Program-made: the position numbers and the translations under genes | Source: Sulfitobacter sp. | GTDB taxonomy: Bacteria > Pseudomonadota > Alphaproteobacteria > Rhodobacterales > Rhodobacteraceae | Assembly (NCBI GenBank): GCA_029252045.1 | Contig: JAQXCD010000056.1 | Coordinates: 1 to 63,769, forward strand | Reading direction: 5' to 3' | Length of the DNA stretch: 63,769 bases | The notes under the pieces: model-generated | What the model was told of the DNA's origin: nothing | Databases searched by the model: none | The model's input: only the letters and a program-made list of their open reading frames with translations | Part shown: piece by piece, positions 54,775-63,738 of the stretch | How the letters are laid out: each line of letters opens with the position of its first letter | How positions within the stretch are numbered: the first letter of the stretch is position 1

Positions 54775-55974
54775 ATGCCAACCCCTTGCATCCAATGGCA
54801 CCGCAACGCCCGCATTTTTGCGGGTGTGGAAGAGGTCTTGCCAGTGGTCGGCACACCGGCAGCCACGATCCTTGCACAGCCTGTGAGCGCGGCGCTCAAC
54901 GCGATCCACACAGCCCTGACCACAGGCACCCCCTTTTGCGTGAGCGATACGGCATTACCCGACATGGATCACATCCCACCCGCGCATTTCGCCACGCTGA
55001 CCGGCGGCACTTCCGGGGCACCCAAAGTCATTCTCCGCTCGCAGGCGTCGTGGGTCGCCAGCTTCAAAACCAACGCCGCACAATTCGGCTATAGGCCGCA
55101 GGACAGCATTGCGGTTTTGGGCGGGCTTAACCACTCCCTCGCCCTCTACGGGGTTCTGGAGGGTGTGCATTTGGGCCTGTCGGTTCACATCCTGTCTGCG
55201 CTCAGGCCCTCCGATCAATCCGCACAGTTACGCGCACATCGCTGTTCAGTGCTCTATGCGACACCAACGCAACTGCGCATGTTGCCCGCAACCATGCCGC
55301 TCGCCGATGTCCGCCTGATCCTGTGCGGCGGCGGCTCTCTCGGCGCACAGACCCGCCGCCACATCACTGCACTGTGCCCGAACGCAGCGCTGCATGTCTT
55401 CTACGGCGCCGCCGAGACCAGCTTTGTCACGATGAGCGATGATAACGCCCCCGAAGGATCAGTCGGGCGTGCCTATCCGGATGTGGAAATCGCTGTGCGT
55501 AATCCGGATGACACGGGAACCGGCGTCATCTGGGTACGCAGTCCGTACCTCTTAGAGGGCTACCTTCAAGGTGAAAGCGACCATACCCGGCGCGACGGTG
55601 ACTGGCTCACCGTGGGGGAGTACGGACATATTAACCCCGAGGGCTACCTGTTCCTGCAAGGCCGCGCCGGCAGGGTTGTCAACTTTGCTGATACAACCAT
55701 CTTCCCCGAAGCGCTGGAGGCCCAATTCAGCGCGCTGGAGGGCATCACCCACTGCACCGTCCTTGCCCGCCTGGATGCCCTGCGCGGGCATCATCTGGTT
55801 GCTGTGATTGCGGGAGATGAAGACGCCCAACAGCGCGACATGCTGTTGAAGCACTGCAAAGCGCAGGGCATCAAAGGCCTGCGCGATGTCGTGTTCCTTG
55901 ATCCCTATCCTCTGCTCACCTCAGGCAAGCCCGACCTCCAGCGCATCGCCACCCTGACAGGGTGCGTCCTGTGA
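54775..55974 (+). CDS. Short AMP-binding (acyl-CoA ligase family) protein
   Basis: 399 residues, about 100-150 fewer than usual for the family. AMP-binding motifs: 'TLTGGTSGAPKVILRSQASW' (A3 loop), 'FYGAAETS' (A5) and 'GRAGRVVNFADTTIFPEALE' (A8-like). The catalytic Lys is in 'LLTSGKPDLQRI' (A10). The N-terminal subdomain is short. AAAGGA precedes the ATG. It overlaps the thiolase by four bases (GTGA), so it is likely that an acyl-CoA produced here is passed to the thiolase. The acyl substrate is unknown. Confidence 0.78.
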   Translation: MPTPCIQWHRNARIFAGVEEVLPVVGTPAATILAQPVSAALNAIHTALTTGTPFCVSDTALPDMDHIPPAHFATLTGGTSGAPKVILRSQASWVASFKTNAAQFGYRPQDSIAVLGGLNHSLALYGVLEGVHLGLSVHILSALRPSDQSAQLRAHRCSVLYATPTQLRMLPATMPLADVRLILCGGGSLGAQTRRHITALCPNAALHVFYGAAETSFVTMSDDNAPEGSVGRAYPDVEIAVRNPDDTGTGVIWVRSPYLLEGYLQGESDHTRRDGDWLTVGEYGHINPEGYLFLQGRAGRVVNFADTTIFPEALEAQFSALEGITHCTVLARLDALRGHHLVAVIAGDEDAQQRDMLLKHCKAQGIKGLRDVVFLDPYPLLTSGKPDLQRIATLTGCVL

Positions 55975-57071
55975 CCGCCCACATCATCGCCGCCTGCCGC
56001 AGTGCAGTTGTCCCCCGTGGCGGCGCGTTTGCCGGCCTGTCGTTGGACACCCTTGGTGCACCGGTCATGCAGGCGGCCCTTGCCCAAGCAGGCATTGCGC
56101 CCGCGCAGGTGGATGAGGTCATCGTCTCCAACGCCATCGGCGGAGGTGGAAACCCCGCGCGTCTTGTCGCGCTGGCGGCAGGTCTACCCGAAACCGTTGC
56201 AGGGCTCAGCATCGACCGCCAATGCGCAGGGGGGCTGGACGCGCTCCTGCTGGCCAAAGCGATGATCCAGAGCGGTGCTGCACATATCGTAGTGGCCGGA
56301 GGCGTAGAGAGCTATTCCCGCCGCCCGCTGCGGCTGCGCACCTTTGCCGATGGCAGCCCCCCCGAACCCTACGATCAACCGCCCTTCACCCCATGGCCAG
56401 ACCGTGATCCCGATATGGCGACAGCGGCAGATACACTCGCCCGCTCGCGGGGAATTACACGGGACATGCAAGATGCATGGGCGATCCATAGCCATGAAAA
56501 AGCCTGCGCCGCCCACCCCCACACGGGCGAGATCACTCCAATAGCGGGACAGCTGCGCGACCCCTTTGCGCGGCACCTGACGCCCGCATTGGCAGCCCGC
56601 GCAAAATCGCTCACCGGCAGCATTACTGCCGCCAATATGGCCGTTGCCGCCGATGGCGCTGCCTTCTGTGTGGTTGTGTCGGAGCAGATGCGCCGCCAAC
56701 TGGGGCGCGACGGCATCAGTATTCTGGGCGGGGCCACCAAAGGGCATACCCCCTCAATGCCCGCCCTTGCCCCGCTTGCGGCTATCGAGGCTGCATTCAG
56801 GCAAACCCGCATATCCGTAAACAGCATCACCTGCGCCGAGATCATGGAAGCCTTTGCCGTTCAGGCGATTGCCTGTGTGCAAGGCGCGAACCTTGACCCT
56901 GAACATGTCAATGTAGGCGGTGGCGCACTGGCCCGCGGGCATCCTATCGGCGCATCGGGCACCGTGAATGCCGTGCGGCTGTACCACACGCTACAACAGC
57001 GCGGCGGCACCGGCCTTGCCGCAATTGCAGCGGCTGGCGGCATCGCTACTGCCCTTGTCCTAGGCGCGTGA
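55971..57071 (+). CDS. Thiolase-family protein lacking the second active-site cysteine
   Basis: 366 residues from GTG 55971. The nucleophile Cys85 ('IDRQCAGGLDAL') and the late His ('ALARGHPIGASGTVNAVRL') are kept, and the 'EIMEAFAVQ' motif is similar to the usual NEAFA. The family C-terminal Cys in CxGGG is replaced: 'GLAAIAAAGGIATALVLGA' has Ala. Such changes occur in thiolase-like proteins that bind acyl groups or act in one direction only. It ends 12 bp inside the convergent bioY gene. Pathway unknown. Confidence 0.8.
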   Translation: MTAHIIAACRSAVVPRGGAFAGLSLDTLGAPVMQAALAQAGIAPAQVDEVIVSNAIGGGGNPARLVALAAGLPETVAGLSIDRQCAGGLDALLLAKAMIQSGAAHIVVAGGVESYSRRPLRLRTFADGSPPEPYDQPPFTPWPDRDPDMATAADTLARSRGITRDMQDAWAIHSHEKACAAHPHTGEITPIAGQLRDPFARHLTPALAARAKSLTGSITAANMAVAADGAAFCVVVSEQMRRQLGRDGISILGGATKGHTPSMPALAPLAAIEAAFRQTRISVNSITCAEIMEAFAVQAIACVQGANLDPEHVNVGGGALARGHPIGASGTVNAVRLYHTLQQRGGTGLAAIAAAGGIATALVLGA

Positions 57072-57617
57072 CCAGACGCTATCAGGCCGCGCGCGGTAGA
57101 GGGCGGCTGTAATCAGTCCCGCCAGCACCGCCTTGATCATATCACCCGGAATAAACGCCGTCACCAACAGCGCCGCCTCACCCAAAGAGCGCTCCAGCGC
57201 AACGGACATACCGACAATCCCGAACGCATAGAGCACACAGATGCCGCCGATCACCGCCGCTATGCCCGCAGCGGGAGCCGTTGGCAAACGGCGCAACCGC
57301 TCGGTGATCAGACCTGTGCAAAACGCAGAAACCGGAAAACCAACCAGGAAACCAACGGTGGGTGAGCTGGGGCTGAACAAGCCCAAACCGCCGCGCCCGC
57401 CGGACAACAACGGCAATCCCAGTGCGACCAACGCCACAAACAGCAGTGCCGCAAGGCCACCGCGCCGCGCACCCAGCACCGTACCACACAGCATAATGCC
57501 AAGGCTCTGCGCCGTGATGGGAACCCCGAAGGCAAGCGTCAGTTGCGGGATCAGGCCCAAGGCCGCGATCAGTGCCGTGAATAGCGCAATCTGCGCCACA
57601 TTGCGTTCTGTACTCAT
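57060..57617 (-). CDS. bioY: Biotin transporter substrate-binding subunit BioY
   Basis: 185 residues with about six membrane helices. 'QIALFTALIAALGLIPQLTLAFGVPITAQSLGIMLCGTVLGARRG' and the 'LFSPSSPTVGFLVGFPVSAF' segment are diagnostic of the BioY S-component. It binds biotin and couples to BioMN. Its ATG overlaps the bioN stop (ATGA), and its 3' end overlaps the thiolase gene by 12 bp in convergent direction. Confidence 0.95.
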   Translation of the reverse strand: MSTERNVAQIALFTALIAALGLIPQLTLAFGVPITAQSLGIMLCGTVLGARRGGLAALLFVALVALGLPLLSGGRGGLGLFSPSSPTVGFLVGFPVSAFCTGLITERLRRLPTAPAAGIAAVIGGICVLYAFGIVGMSVALERSLGEAALLVTAFIPGDMIKAVLAGLITAALYRARPDSVWSRA

Positions 57618-58228
57618 ATCTTATTGTCCAATCCTATGCCGCCGCGGGCTCGCAGCGCTTCTGCTACATGGTCCGCATCATCCAACGCAAGTACCATAAA
57701 CGGCACAATCACCCGCCAGCCTGCGCGCCTGCTCGACCGCGCCCGCCACGCCAGCGACAGGGCCGTGCCCTTGCCCGCCAGAACTGGCGTAAAGCGGATG
57801 ACCATTGCCGCCGCAAGCTCAATCGCGCGCAGGTTGACCCCAAGTCGCGCAAAGGGCCGCAGTCGGCGGTTTATCACGGCCATCATCGCCTCTAGCGATG
57901 TTGTCATCGTCACCAGATTGGCCAACGCCACAGCAGTTACCATGCGCAGCGCAATCACTGCGCCCTCGCCCACTCCAGCCGTGAACAAATGCCATATCAG
58001 CAGCAACACCACAAAAGGCCACAACGGCCAGATGCGACGCACCCCGTACCAAAAGAACAACCACCCCGGTAGGGCGTAGGCGACCCACACAGCCAAAGCA
58101 GCAGCGATCTGGAACGCCAGATAGGGTGCTGCAAACAACACAACAGAGGCAACACAAAGCCCCAACAGCTTGGCCCCGGCCGGCCAGCCATGCGCGCGTG
58201 TTCTAACCGGAGAGGTGAGTGAGATCAT
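57614..58228 (-). CDS. bioN: ECF transporter T component BioN
   Basis: 204 residues from ATG 58228. A polytopic protein with 'LLGLCVASVVLFAAPYLAFQIAAA' helices and the coupling-helix text 'LRAIELAAAMVIRFTPVLAGKGTALSLAWRARSSRR', the region where EcfT proteins hold the ATPase by Ala-Arg-x motifs. Text before 58228 in this frame is not family-like. It overlaps bioM by 26 bp. Confidence 0.9.
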   Translation of the reverse strand: MISLTSPVRTRAHGWPAGAKLLGLCVASVVLFAAPYLAFQIAAALAVWVAYALPGWLFFWYGVRRIWPLWPFVVLLLIWHLFTAGVGEGAVIALRMVTAVALANLVTMTTSLEAMMAVINRRLRPFARLGVNLRAIELAAAMVIRFTPVLAGKGTALSLAWRARSSRRAGWRVIVPFMVLALDDADHVAEALRARGGIGLDNKI

Positions 58229-58934
58229 CCCGCGCTCCCAACTGCTCCATCGCCTGCCGAAACGCAGCAGCCACTTCGGCTGCGGGGCCTTGCATCTCGA
58301 CCCGCCCGCCCTCGATCCAGAGCGCATGATCATAACCTGCAATCACACGCGGATCATGGGTGATGTGCACCAAGGCAGCCTCTGTGGCTTCCAGCACGCG
58401 GGTCAGGTGCATCGCGGTCGGGATATCCAATCCGGCAAATGGCTCGTCCAGAATGATCAGCTTTGGCGCCATCGCAAGGATCGCCATCAGGCAGACCAGC
58501 TGCCTCTGCCCTTGCGACAACCGATGGATCGCCGCGTCTTGCCATGCCGTTTTACCGAACTGCGCAAGCGTCTGAACAACCCGCGCGGCAACCTCTGCCT
58601 TGGGCAATCCCATCTGCTTCAAACCAAAGGAAAGCTCTTCACCCACGGTCGGGAAAATAATCTGATGGTCAGGGTTCTGGAACAGGATGCCAACAGCCGC
58701 CAAGGCCCCGCGCCGGTCCTGCGCCACATCCACACCGGCAATCCGCACAGCCCCACCCGTGACAGGCTGTAGCCCTGCCATCACCCGCGCCAAGGTTGTC
58801 TTGCCCGAGCCGTTCCGCCCCAGCACCGCCACCCGCCGCACGTCTGACACATAACTGATACCTTGCAGCACATCGCGCCCGTCAATCCGCAGATCAACAG
58901 CATCAACACTCAACAAGACGGTTTGTGACGGCAC
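58203..58934 (-). CDS. bioM: ECF transporter ATPase BioM
   Basis: 243 residues from a GTG at 58934. Walker A '[16 protein letters not shown]', Q-loop 'FQNPDHQI', signature 'LSQGQRQLVCLMAILAM', Walker B 'KLIILDEPFAGLD' and the H-loop 'VHITHDPR' are intact. It powers BioN and BioY for biotin import. No BioR-type operator (TTATnnATAA) was found upstream. First gene of the MNY cluster. Confidence 0.94.
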   Translation of the reverse strand: MPSQTVLLSVDAVDLRIDGRDVLQGISYVSDVRRVAVLGRNGSGKTTLARVMAGLQPVTGGAVRIAGVDVAQDRRGALAAVGILFQNPDHQIIFPTVGEELSFGLKQMGLPKAEVAARVVQTLAQFGKTAWQDAAIHRLSQGQRQLVCLMAILAMAPKLIILDEPFAGLDIPTAMHLTRVLEATEAALVHITHDPRVIAGYDHALWIEGGRVEMQGPAAEVAAAFRQAMEQLGARDDLTHLSG

Positions 58935-59146
58935 AGGTCAGCCCTTGGCACAGTTTGGTTCCTCGCGACCTACCAGCCGCATTGCTACGCGAAAAGTCCA
59001 AACATGACTTTGCTGGAAAGCACGCCACCCCTGCCGCATGGTCTTCGTCTCATATGCTGCAAACATCATCATCGTGAGTGTGGTTTCTACGGCCGTGGCC
59101 GCAGGCCAACCCTCCGGTGGTTATCACCATCCATACGGATGAGGGC
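58935..59146. other. 212-bp gap between bioM and the COQ9 gene
   Basis: No gene, RNA or clear hairpin is recognised. It holds the end of the COQ9 transcript and the bioM promoter on the same strand. Confidence 0.4.
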
Positions 59147-59839
59147 CTAGGAGCGCGTCCAACGACCGGGCAAACCGGCCCCCGCCCCGGCTTGCGGCGC
59201 TTTGACATGCCCCAGCAGCCAGTTCGGCCCACTCATGATCTTGCTCAGCACCGGACTTGCCTTAACCTGCGCCTTGAACTTCTCGATCTGCATCACGTTC
59301 TCGATACGGCGATCCAGAAACGCCCATGTGTCCTCGTAGCCGTCGCTGGTATCGCCCAGCCAAAAAAGAACCGTGGCCGAATATACCGCGCTAAGGGTCG
59401 CGCGTTTTGTGTACCAGTTCACATCCTCGGAGGTGTCGCCCAGCGCAGTCCAGATTGCATCTGCCGTGCCCCAGATGGCTTTTGCACCGTCCCCCGCATA
59501 GCTCGGGAGGGCAAACAATGCCGTACCACGGCGCACGATCTCCTTGTCCTCAACCGCCTCGATCCGGAAACGCACCGCAGCTGCAACACGATCGCGGAAT
59601 TTCATCTCTGCCAGATCGGCAACTGCCAGCCGCGCCACCATCGCGGTATTGCCATCCATATGATACTGCACCGCAAGGTCCACCGCACCGCGCGGGCAGA
59701 CGCTGTCCGCAACGGCCCGCTCAACCCCCGAGTCGGCAACGGCCGCCTCAAATGTTGCCGCCGACCATCCATCAAAAGGCACATGCAGAGTAGCGGCCTG
59801 CAATAACAGGTCTTTCGGGGTGGTCCGCAGGATTGTCAT
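59147..59839 (-). CDS. COQ9-family protein
   Basis: 230 residues. 'LLLQAATLHVPFDGWSAATFEAAVADSGV' and the TetR-like fold start, followed by 'HMDGNTAMVARLAVADLAEMKFRDRVAAAVRFRIE' and 'SAVYSATVLFWLGDTSDGYEDTWAFLDRRIENVM', match the COQ9 lipid-binding domain required for ubiquinone synthesis in mitochondria and alphaproteobacteria. AGGAG precedes the ATG. The usual neighbour rpsU is not found upstream. Confidence 0.92.
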   Translation of the reverse strand: MTILRTTPKDLLLQAATLHVPFDGWSAATFEAAVADSGVERAVADSVCPRGAVDLAVQYHMDGNTAMVARLAVADLAEMKFRDRVAAAVRFRIEAVEDKEIVRRGTALFALPSYAGDGAKAIWGTADAIWTALGDTSEDVNWYTKRATLSAVYSATVLFWLGDTSDGYEDTWAFLDRRIENVMQIEKFKAQVKASPVLSKIMSGPNWLLGHVKAPQAGAGAGLPGRWTRS

Positions 59840-60082
59840 GGCAGTTCTCCTCTTAGGTTCCCCAATAACACAAGATCAGGACCACAGCACGCCCTGCAAA
59901 TCGTCGCAGCATCGGACAAGAGTATGCCCGACTCCGCCACTGCCATTGCCATTGTTCCTGAATTCGCAACCTTTAGGAGATATACAGTTGGGTAGTAAAT
60001 GTACCCATTGTTTCCCTTTTTAGACAGAGTGTCACCACATTTCGCTGCGATTGTAGCTCTTGAGAGAACAAAAGGTGGAATC

Positions 60083-61378
60083 ATGGCGACGGTTGGTTAC
60101 TACTCCATGACGAACGGCCAGGGCATTGCAAGCCAGGTCGACGAGATCACAAACAACGGCGACACCGCTGTTAACGTAACGATTCCGAACGCGGCTCAAC
60201 TCGCCTCGCTCGACTCGCTCTATGTCGTAAACCCCAGCAACGGTAACTTCGGAGCCGAATACATGTCCAACCTCGCCGCTATCACGGCAGCGGTGAACGG
60301 CGGCATGAACCTGATCATCTTTGACCGCTATGTGACAAACGCCCAAACGATCCTTCCGGGTGGTAGCAGCATTACGGCAGTCCGCGCTCCTGCATCCGAC
60401 ATCAACGTCGCGGCAGGCGCACCGGCCGGATTCACCAATGGCCCGAACGGAACAATCAACAACTCGACTTTTGACAATGGCAACTATTCCCACCATGGAT
60501 ATGTAACGCTCGGCTCGCTGCCCGCGGGTGCAACCCCTCTTTTGACAACCGCAAATGCCAGCCAGATTGTTGCATTTACCTACCCTGTTGGTGCTGGAAA
60601 CGTTTTCTACTCTACTATTCCGCTTGATTACTACACAGGTGCGTCGAACCCCAACATCACCCCTGCGGAAGTCTTCAGCCTGTTCGGCAACACGCAGAGC
60701 ATTCTCTGCTTTACCCGCGGCGCGTTGATCGAAACACCGCGCGGAAAAAAGCAGGTAGAAGACCTGAAAGTAGGCGATGCAATTTGCGTCTCAAGTGGCG
60801 GAACAAAACGCATCAAATGGATCAGCTCCACCAAACTTGGCAAAGCCGCCCTTGCACGCCAACCCCAAAACCGTCCCGTGCGGATTACAGCAGGCGCCTT
60901 GGGCAATGGCCTGCCGCACCGCGATTTGCTGGTCAGCCGTCAGCACCGGATGCTGATTGATTCCAAAGTGGCGGAGCGGATGTTTGGCACTTGCAAAGCA
61001 CTGGTCTCCGCCATCAAGCTTACTGCGCTCCCCGGCATCTATGTCGACGAAGATGTAGAGGAGGTCGAATACTTCCACATCCTGTTTGGCGAGCATCAAA
61101 TCATCTGGGCTGAGGGCACCCTCAGCGAGAGCCTGTTTACCGGCCCGGAAGCGCTCAAATCCGTGCCGCCCTCCGCGCGCGCCGAGCTGGAGGAGCTTTT
61201 CCCGGAAATTTGCAGCGCTGATTACCAAGCGATATCCGCTGCCCTTATCCCCTCCGGCAAGGCACAAAAAGAACTGGTTGCGCGTCACCTGAAAAATGAA
61301 AAAGCAATGATCGCCACCCTTGAAGGCTCATATCTTCCACAAAAGGTCGCGCAGACACAGGCACACTTCCTGCATTGA
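60083..61378 (+). CDS. Hint-domain protein with a Rossmann-like N-terminal domain
   Basis: 431 residues from ATG 60083 after AGGTGGA. Residues 1-200 form a domain with strand-helix text ('SLYVVNPSNGNFGAEYMSNL', 'VNGGMNLIIFDRYV', 'QIVAFTYPVGAGNVFYSTIPLDYY') that resembles a ThuA or glutaminase-like fold; this is inference. From Cys209 ('ILCFTRGALIETPRGKKQVEDLKVGDAICV') a Hint_2 autoproteolysis domain follows, with 'LVSRQHRMLID' and 'EYFHILFGEHQIIWAEG'. No signal peptide, RTX repeat or secretion tag is visible. Probably self-cleaves; role unknown. Confidence 0.85.
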   Translation: MATVGYYSMTNGQGIASQVDEITNNGDTAVNVTIPNAAQLASLDSLYVVNPSNGNFGAEYMSNLAAITAAVNGGMNLIIFDRYVTNAQTILPGGSSITAVRAPASDINVAAGAPAGFTNGPNGTINNSTFDNGNYSHHGYVTLGSLPAGATPLLTTANASQIVAFTYPVGAGNVFYSTIPLDYYTGASNPNITPAEVFSLFGNTQSILCFTRGALIETPRGKKQVEDLKVGDAICVSSGGTKRIKWISSTKLGKAALARQPQNRPVRITAGALGNGLPHRDLLVSRQHRMLIDSKVAERMFGTCKALVSAIKLTALPGIYVDEDVEEVEYFHILFGEHQIIWAEGTLSESLFTGPEALKSVPPSARAELEELFPEICSADYQAISAALIPSGKAQKELVARHLKNEKAMIATLEGSYLPQKVAQTQAHFLH

Positions 61379-61385
61379 TCCGTCG

Positions 61386-61847
61386 TTAACGCTCAACAGG
61401 TAGGGCCGTTGTTTTACACACCGTCCTAAGCGCAAAACTCGATTGCATCTGCCCTACCCCTGGCAACCGGGCAAGGTACTGCCTGTGGATACGCGCAAAA
61501 TCTTCAGTGTCTTCCGCCACCACCTTCAGCAGATAATCCGCAGACCCCGCCATCAGGTGGCATTCCAGAACCGCTGGAATCCGCGCAACCGACTTCTCGA
61601 ACGCGTCCAACACTTCGTCCGCCTGCCCCTGCAACGTAATCTCGACAAATACAGTGGTGGGCACGCCCAATTTGCGTGCATCCAACAAGGCCACATAGTT
61701 GCGAATGTACCCGTCGGTCTCCAACCGCTGGACACGCCGGTGACAGGCAGAAGGCGACAGATTAACCTGCTCGGACAGTTCCGCATTCGACATCCGGCCT
61801 TGTTTCTGCAATGCGGCAAGAAGCTTTCGATCTATAGTATCCAGCAT
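61386..61847 (-). CDS. Lrp/AsnC-family regulator, likely of ald
   Basis: 153 residues. N-terminal helix-turn-helix 'LDTIDRKLLAALQKQGRMSNAELSEQVNLSPSACHRRVQRLETDGYI' and a RAM effector domain ('TVFVEITLQGQADEVLDAFE'). Divergent from ald with 139 bp between. In Rhodobacteraceae and relatives such regulators (AldR) activate ald in response to alanine. Its target site is proposed in the intergenic region. Confidence 0.92.
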   Translation of the reverse strand: MLDTIDRKLLAALQKQGRMSNAELSEQVNLSPSACHRRVQRLETDGYIRNYVALLDARKLGVPTTVFVEITLQGQADEVLDAFEKSVARIPAVLECHLMAGSADYLLKVVAEDTEDFARIHRQYLARLPGVGQMQSSFALRTVCKTTALPVER

Positions 61848-61867
61848 ATGCGCAATACCTTTGCGTA

Positions 61868-61901
61868 TAAGTTCAAATCAGATGCAGGATATTCGAACTT
61901 A
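61868..61901. promoter_or_regulatory. Inverted repeat, candidate operator of the Lrp/ald pair
   Basis: TAAGTTC-A-AAT and its near-perfect inverse ATTC-GAACTTA (10 of 11 pairs) are 20 bases apart in the ald / Lrp-type intergenic region, close to the regulator start. The size fits Lrp-type sites that wrap over two turns. Confidence 0.55.
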
Positions 61902-61986
61902 CCCCCATTTGGCGATCCTAAATCACCACCCGATTGCACGGGAAGTGGCATAGCCTCCGATTCATAAATGGAGGAGGAACCATTCA

Positions 61987-63102
61987 ATGAAAATCGGCTG
62001 CCCAAAAGAGATCAAACCACAAGAGTTCCGCGTCGGCATGACACCGAACGCTGCATATGAGGCTGTTAAAAACGGCCATAGCGTCATCATCGAAACAGGC
62101 GCTGGTGCTGGCGCCGGGTTTGACGATGCTGACTATGTTGCCGCCGGTGCAACCATCATCGCCACAGCCGCCGAAGTTTTCGCGGCCGCCGATATGATCG
62201 TAAAAGTCAAAGAACCGCAGGCCGGCGAGCGTAAGATGCTGCGCGAAGGCCAAATTCTGTTCACCTATCTCCACCTCGCGCCCGATCCGGAGCAGACCAA
62301 AGACCTGATCGCATCCGGTGCCACATGCATCGCCTACGAGACAGTGACGGACCGCGCCGGTGGCCTGCCCCTGCTGGCGCCAATGTCCGAAGTGGCCGGC
62401 CGCCTTGCACCACAAGTCGGCGCATGGACACTGCAAAAAGCAAACGGCGGTCGCGGCGTTCTGATGGGCGGCGTGCCGGGAGTTGGGCCTGCACGAGTTG
62501 TCGTCATCGGCGGCGGCGTTGTCGGCACCCATGCCGCCCGCATCGCAGCAGGAATGGGCGCAGACGTCACCGTGCTCGACCGCTCGCTGCCGCGCATGCG
62601 CTACCTTGATGACATCTACGGCGGCACGTTCAAGACCAGCTTTGCCTCTGCCGGCAACACAATTGAGCTGGCCCGCGAAGCCGATATGATCATCGGTGCC
62701 GTTCTGGTTCCGGGTGCCGCTGCGCCCAAACTGATCAGCCGCGCACAACTCTCCGAGTTGAAGCAAGGTGCCGTGCTGGTAGACGTGGCGATTGACCAAG
62801 GCGGCTGCTTCGAGACATCGCGCGCCACCACACACCAGGACCCGATCTACGAAGTAGACGGCATCATGCACTATTGCGTGGCCAACATGCCGGGTGCCGT
62901 TGCGCGCACCTCAACGATTGCCCTCGGCAATGCGACGATGCCCTTCATGCTCGCCCTTGCAAACAAGGGCTGGAAGAAAGCCTGCGCTGATGACCCCCAC
63001 TTGCTGGCCGGTCTGAACGTACACGCAGGCCAGATCACTTATGAAGCGGTCGGTCAGGCGCTTGGAATGGATTACATCTCGGCAGAAGCAGCCATTGCAT
63101 AA
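61987..63102 (+). CDS. ald: Alanine dehydrogenase
   Basis: 371 residues. '[46 protein letters not shown]' and '[24 protein letters not shown]' and the nucleotide motif '[30 protein letters not shown]' are diagnostic. It makes pyruvate and ammonia from L-alanine with NAD. A GGAGGAGG ribosome site lies close upstream. Probably induced by alanine through the divergent Lrp-type regulator. Confidence 0.97.
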   Translation: MKIGCPKEIKPQEFRVGMTPNAAYEAVKNGHSVIIETGAGAGAGFDDADYVAAGATIIATAAEVFAAADMIVKVKEPQAGERKMLREGQILFTYLHLAPDPEQTKDLIASGATCIAYETVTDRAGGLPLLAPMSEVAGRLAPQVGAWTLQKANGGRGVLMGGVPGVGPARVVVIGGGVVGTHAARIAAGMGADVTVLDRSLPRMRYLDDIYGGTFKTSFASAGNTIELAREADMIIGAVLVPGAAAPKLISRAQLSELKQGAVLVDVAIDQGGCFETSRATTHQDPIYEVDGIMHYCVANMPGAVARTSTIALGNATMPFMLALANKGWKKACADDPHLLAGLNVHAGQITYEAVGQALGMDYISAEAAIA

Positions 63103-63108
63103 ACGAAA

Positions 63109-63145
63109 AAGGGGGCCGCGTTACCGCGACCCCCAATTCTTTTTC
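63109..63145. terminator. Bidirectional terminator between ald and mscL
   Basis: GGGGG-C-CGCG pairs with CGCG-A-CCCCC over a four-base TTAC loop, with AAAAA before and TTTTT after. Serves both convergent genes. Confidence 0.85.
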
Positions 63146-63156
63146 TAATAGAAAGC

Positions 63157-63588
63157 TCAGGCTTTCTTCAACGCCGCAAGCATATCTGCAAGCAGCTCTT
63201 CCTGTGTCGGGCCAGCTGGCGCTTCTTCAACAGCAGCTTCTGGCTTCGCGGTCGCGTCCTTGATCTTGTTCACTTGCTTGACCAGCATGAAAACCACAAA
63301 TGCGATGATCAGGAAGTTGATGATTGCCATGATGAATGAACCATAAGCAAACACCGCCGCGCCACTTTCACGCGCCGCTTCCAGCGATGCACCGTCAGCA
63401 ACTTCACCGCTCAGCACAGCGTATGCGTTAGTGAAATCAATCCCGCCCATAAACAGGCCAATAATCGGGTTAATCAGATCCCCCACCAGCGATGCAACAA
63501 TCGCGGTAAACGCTGCACCGATAATGATACCTACAGCCATATCCATCACATTGCCCTTGGCAATGAAGTCTTTAAATTCGTTCATCAT
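63157..63588 (-). CDS. mscL: Large-conductance mechanosensitive channel MscL
   Basis: 143 residues. '[47 protein letters not shown]' is the gate helix TM1, and '[27 protein letters not shown]' is TM2. The protein forms a pentamer that opens under hypo-osmotic stress. A second ATG directly follows the first (63585). C-terminal acidic helix '[15 protein letters not shown]'. Confidence 0.95.
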   Translation of the reverse strand: MMNEFKDFIAKGNVMDMAVGIIIGAAFTAIVASLVGDLINPIIGLFMGGIDFTNAYAVLSGEVADGASLEAARESGAAVFAYGSFIMAIINFLIIAFVVFMLVKQVNKIKDATAKPEAAVEEAPAGPTQEELLADMLAALKKA

Positions 63589-63738
63589 TTCGTATTGTCC
63601 CTTGCTACGTTATCAGGCTGCAGGCTTTCCCACCCTTTGCACCATTGCACATTACACAACACATGGGAGCACTACCGGCAGCCTGTATTTATGGGGAAAT
63701 CGCAGTATCAGTGTGCAGATCTAACAGGAGTTCACACC

